Position numbers and translations under genes: made by a program. Below, piece by piece: positions 60,931 through 64,000 of a stretch of 64,000 nucleotides of DNA. The notes beneath the pieces are model-generated. The model worked only from the letters and a program-made list of their open reading frames with translations, was not told the origin of the DNA and did not search any database. The DNA comes from Epiperipatus broadwayi. Lineage: Eukaryota; Onychophora; Udeonychophora; Euonychophora; Peripatidae. The stretch covers positions 992,001 to 1,056,000 of the forward strand of contig JAQFVV010012498.1 of the NCBI GenBank assembly GCA_028023455.1, given 5' to 3'. Position 1 is the stretch's first letter, and each line of letters begins with the position of its first letter.

Positions 60931-61405
60931 ATGGGTGATTATTTGCATATCAAATCAAAGAATTACTAAACCAAACTATTTTAATTGTAATGGACTGAAA
61001 AAAGAAAAGTTGAAATACTAATTATATTCTAAACAGTAATTACATGCTGAATTATAATACAAATATGTTGTTTCGCCAATTAAAAAAAACATTTTTTTGA
61101 CAGCGCACTATTTATGATTAATATAATCCAATATAAGAAAAATTGCACTTCAAATAATTTTTCATTAAAATATGGTAAAAATATATGAAGAAAAGCATAC
61201 AAAAACATCATTTAAATTTTATTCGAATCCAAGCACTCACAGTATTAGATTAACGTAAGAGAAAATAATATTTAATATGTATATTTTAAAAAATAACAAA
61301 TAAATGTTATGCTTCCTATCCTTAATAGTTTCTTGGCCAAAATTTCTTTTCATTTGAACATCATTTAATAGAAATTTAACACAATTTTGCTTCGTTAAGA
61401 CTTAC

Positions 61406-61439
61406 CCTTTTCACTTTCGGAATCCAAGGTACCCGCCAT
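61406..61439 (-). CDS. Host gene exon 1, start codon and 11 codons
   Basis: ttccgaaaATGGCGGGTACC gives ATG at 61439-61437 with A at -3 and G at +4, a good initiation context. The frame reads MAGTLDSESEK plus one base and ends at a GTAAGT donor. The surrounding 60 bases are the least AT-rich and most CpG-containing nearby, as expected at a promoter. The residues are small and acidic. Phase does not fit the next exon that I can see (58763-58862), so a linking exon may be missing. Confidence 0.65.
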
Positions 61440-64000
61440 TTTCGGAAAATTTCACCGCTCCCATAATTCTTAAAGCTCAGTTAATTACCAAACTACTATA
61501 TGTTACGCGCATTATTTTTATAAAAAGAAGTTTTTGATATCGTCTTAAATTATGGTTAATAAATAGTTGTTCGAGTCAATATTCTTGTGACGGATTACTT
61601 TGAAATATGAACTCATGGTGTTTTTTTGTTTTACTTTAGCATTTTTTTCCTTTAATTCTGTGTATTATCACTTGCGCATCTCCATGCGATCACACTCCCA
61701 AAATTATATTTTACATATAGTTATGTTTTAATGTTTTGTGAAAAAAAAAATTCATAATTGTTTGGGGACTTTAAACAATAAATTACAGCAATCCGAGTTA
61801 ATTAAAATAATATTTATAACAAGATAAAAATAAATCTGGTCTCACACTGTAAAATAATGATAAATTAGGATACTCCCAGGCAATTTTTTTTAAATTGTTT
61901 AAAATAAGCTAAGTGTCTTTATTCAGCTTAAAAAACATGTAATTATTTAAAATTTATGAGAGGAAAAAATTTTTGTCACTTTTATTTCTTCTGTATTCTT
62001 ATTCTTAATGGGTCCCTGTGCAATATTTTGTCTTATAGATAGATGAGTTTCTTTAATTTAGTTTTTAAAAAATTTAATATTTATGGAAAGAAAATATGTT
62101 TAGATTTAATTCAAATAATAAAAATTTAATAATTTGGAATTGCTAAAAAAAAATTGAGTTGATAAAGATTTTTCCTTTCAATAATAAAAAAAAATTCTAT
62201 ATTTTTGTTCTTAGGGCACTTGGTGCAGTATTTTTAATTGTTGTATGCTTACAGATAAGTAAGTTTTTATTCAGCTTTAAAAAAGTTAATTATTTAATAT
62301 TTATGGAGGAAGAAATTTAATTAAAAATTGTAATAGCTCAGATCACCTATTTACAAATATTTTCATGAACTTAAGTTGAGTACTTAGCTCATCAGCAATA
62401 GGGAAATGATGTTAGCATCTTTGGTTTGCAGTCTATATTCCAAATTTTTTATTTATTTATTAATTAAATAAAAGTTTTGAATTAATGTGTGACACAACCT
62501 CCTTCGAATTAACTTTATAATTTATATCTTGCAAATTAGAAATTTGCAATAACATCTCATAAAAGTCAAAGCATGCTATTTCTTGAATTTCTTTAGTTTT
62601 AAATATTTTCTTATTTATTTCAATTTATAAGTGATATTTTAGAGTGCATATCTAGAAATTAAGATTGCTGAAACATTACTGAAATAGAATATAGATAACC
62701 TCTCTTCAAATCCCCTAATAATTAAATTAAAACACTGGGATGACATACAGTAGCTTATGCCAATAGTCATACACAGTGGCAGATTTCTGCACAGATCTAT
62801 AAATGCATATGCCCCTGGTTCTAACCTGTAATGCTCCAGAATTAACAACAAAAAATTATTTATTTAAACTAATTTCTTTTTAAACTGCATTTCATTCAAT
62901 ATCAAGCATAACCTCACCGTTACATTTAATTTTTAATAAGTGAAAGACTTTAAAAAAGATTGTCAGTCAGTCAGAACATAGCATTTACATAAGAAAATTT
63001 AAACATTGCTAAAAGTAAATATAAAGGAGAGATAATATGTTTAATGTTGAAATATTTCATTTAGCACTTAAGATGATAAAGATGATTATTGATTAAATAA
63101 TTTTGAAATAAGGTCAAAAATAGAACAAACAAATATACAAATAATATTGAAGTACATTATTTTCAAGGCAAAATCTATCGTTTTTAAAATATAACTAGAA
63201 AAAAAAGTTAAATTACTATTTGACATGATCAAAATAATGATTTGCATTAACTTTTCTGAATTTGGAGATAATTTTGAAAATATTTATCATTTTATCAATT
63301 TGCAATGCACAAGCAATGATTCTTTTCACTTTTCAAGCAGATTATAAATTATTTTAAAAATAGTCTTGACTAAAACCATTTAAAAAACTTATTGAAAATA
63401 TCATCACCCAACAATAGATTTCGAAAATATGTTTGTTTAATTTGCTGTAAAAAAAACAGAAAAGTGCTTATGTAATTAATTATGTTTTGTATACTTTTAT
63501 TTTTTAATTAAGCTACCAGTTATTGAAAATTTATAAATGAATAATTATATTTATTTATAATTGGAATGTAGTCTAATTTTAATTTAAATAAAAGTTGAAC
63601 TTTTGCTTTGAATATTTATTCTCTGAACTCATGAATTGTTTTATATATTTCACTTCTTTCAAATAAATAATCTGGCACTGATCAAATATTAACTTGTTTT
63701 ATGTCTGTTTGTTAAAAACAAATGCAATATTTTATGCACTAATGTATATATTTGTAAATGAATAGTTTTAAATACTATCAAGGCTGATATCTGATTATTT
63801 TGCACTAGGCAAAGCTGGCTATTTGCACCCTCTCTAAATATCAGTTTGATATTTAACAGCAAAGGTTTTTTTAGTAAGAATAAAAAGGTGTAAAACCTTA
63901 AACTGCTAAGTGAATTGACAAAATAAGATAATTAATCCAAAAAGTATTAATGTAAGAGAAAAAGTTATAAATAGTACATCTGCAGCACCTACATTTTATC
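61440..64000. other. Upstream flank of the host gene
   Basis: 5' UTR and promoter should lie just right of 61439. The rest is AT-rich with no recognised gene; a 70-codon minus-strand frame at 62639-62851 has no supporting features. Confidence 0.45.

Larger units (their letters stand above)
58863..61405 (-). other. First intron region
   Basis: Presumed intron between exons 1 and 2; one small exon may be hidden here. It contains the fold-back junction remnant at 59987-60033 and a CpG-containing patch at 60865-60930. Confidence 0.45.

Overview
This window is about 64 kb of AT-rich eukaryotic nuclear DNA from an animal, most likely an invertebrate. Evidence for that reading: spliced exons with GT-AG (and one GC-AG) boundaries, very long introns, and a mixed load of metazoan-type transposable elements (Ty3-like LTR, RTE-like and Jockey-like LINEs, hAT and pogo/Tigger-like DNA elements, Penelope-like fragments). 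The phylum cannot be fixed from the sequence alone. There are no bacterial operons, rRNA genes or CRISPR arrays, and most short open frames are chance frames in AT-rich DNA.

Layout. 161-8035: a complete LTR retrotransposon on the minus strand with LTRs of about 2.05 kb; its only ORF joins a Gag-like N-terminus to an integrase C-terminal tail. 8036-9660: two type I hammerhead ribozyme motifs in opposite orientation (8251-8298 plus, 9346-9415 minus). 10955-12083: a non-autonomous hAT element with a near-perfect 8-bp target duplication. 14711-14977: a palindromic element. 15210-61439: one host gene on the minus strand, seen as five exons whose reading phases fit together except at the first junction. 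It encodes a Ser-rich, AT-hook protein that I do not recognise. Its 26.6-kb intron is packed with elements: an RTE-like LINE (18.06-21.43 kb, plus); one minus-strand LINE split in two (22.35-24.47 and 28.26-31.24 kb) by a 3.8-kb insertion; a second copy of that LINE immediately upstream (31.24-37.24 kb); and fragments of another LINE. Long fold-back elements (31.30-32.26 and 37.34-38.60 kb), a small palindrome (22.61-22.93 kb) and a pogo-like element (32.67-33.54 kb) are inserted into these. Later introns hold Penelope-like GIY-YIG fragments (45.5 and 50.2 kb), a hAT end (47.4 kb), a Jockey-like reverse transcriptase (48.2-49.5 kb), an old fold-back copy (55.4-56.6 kb) and a LINE endonuclease remnant (57.6-58.4 kb).

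The most interesting system is the set of palindromic/fold-back elements. Four of them, of three unrelated sequences, are each flanked by a 13-14 bp exact duplication and carry a non-inverted tail on the same (plus-strand 3') side. The large family has a hammerhead ribozyme in every arm, and one arm keeps an intact core. Together with two further hammerheads and Penelope-like endonuclease fragments, this suggests ribozyme-bearing, non-autonomous retroelements (Penelope-like or retrozyme-like) mobilised by target-primed reverse transcription rather than cut-and-paste transposons. That last step is inference.
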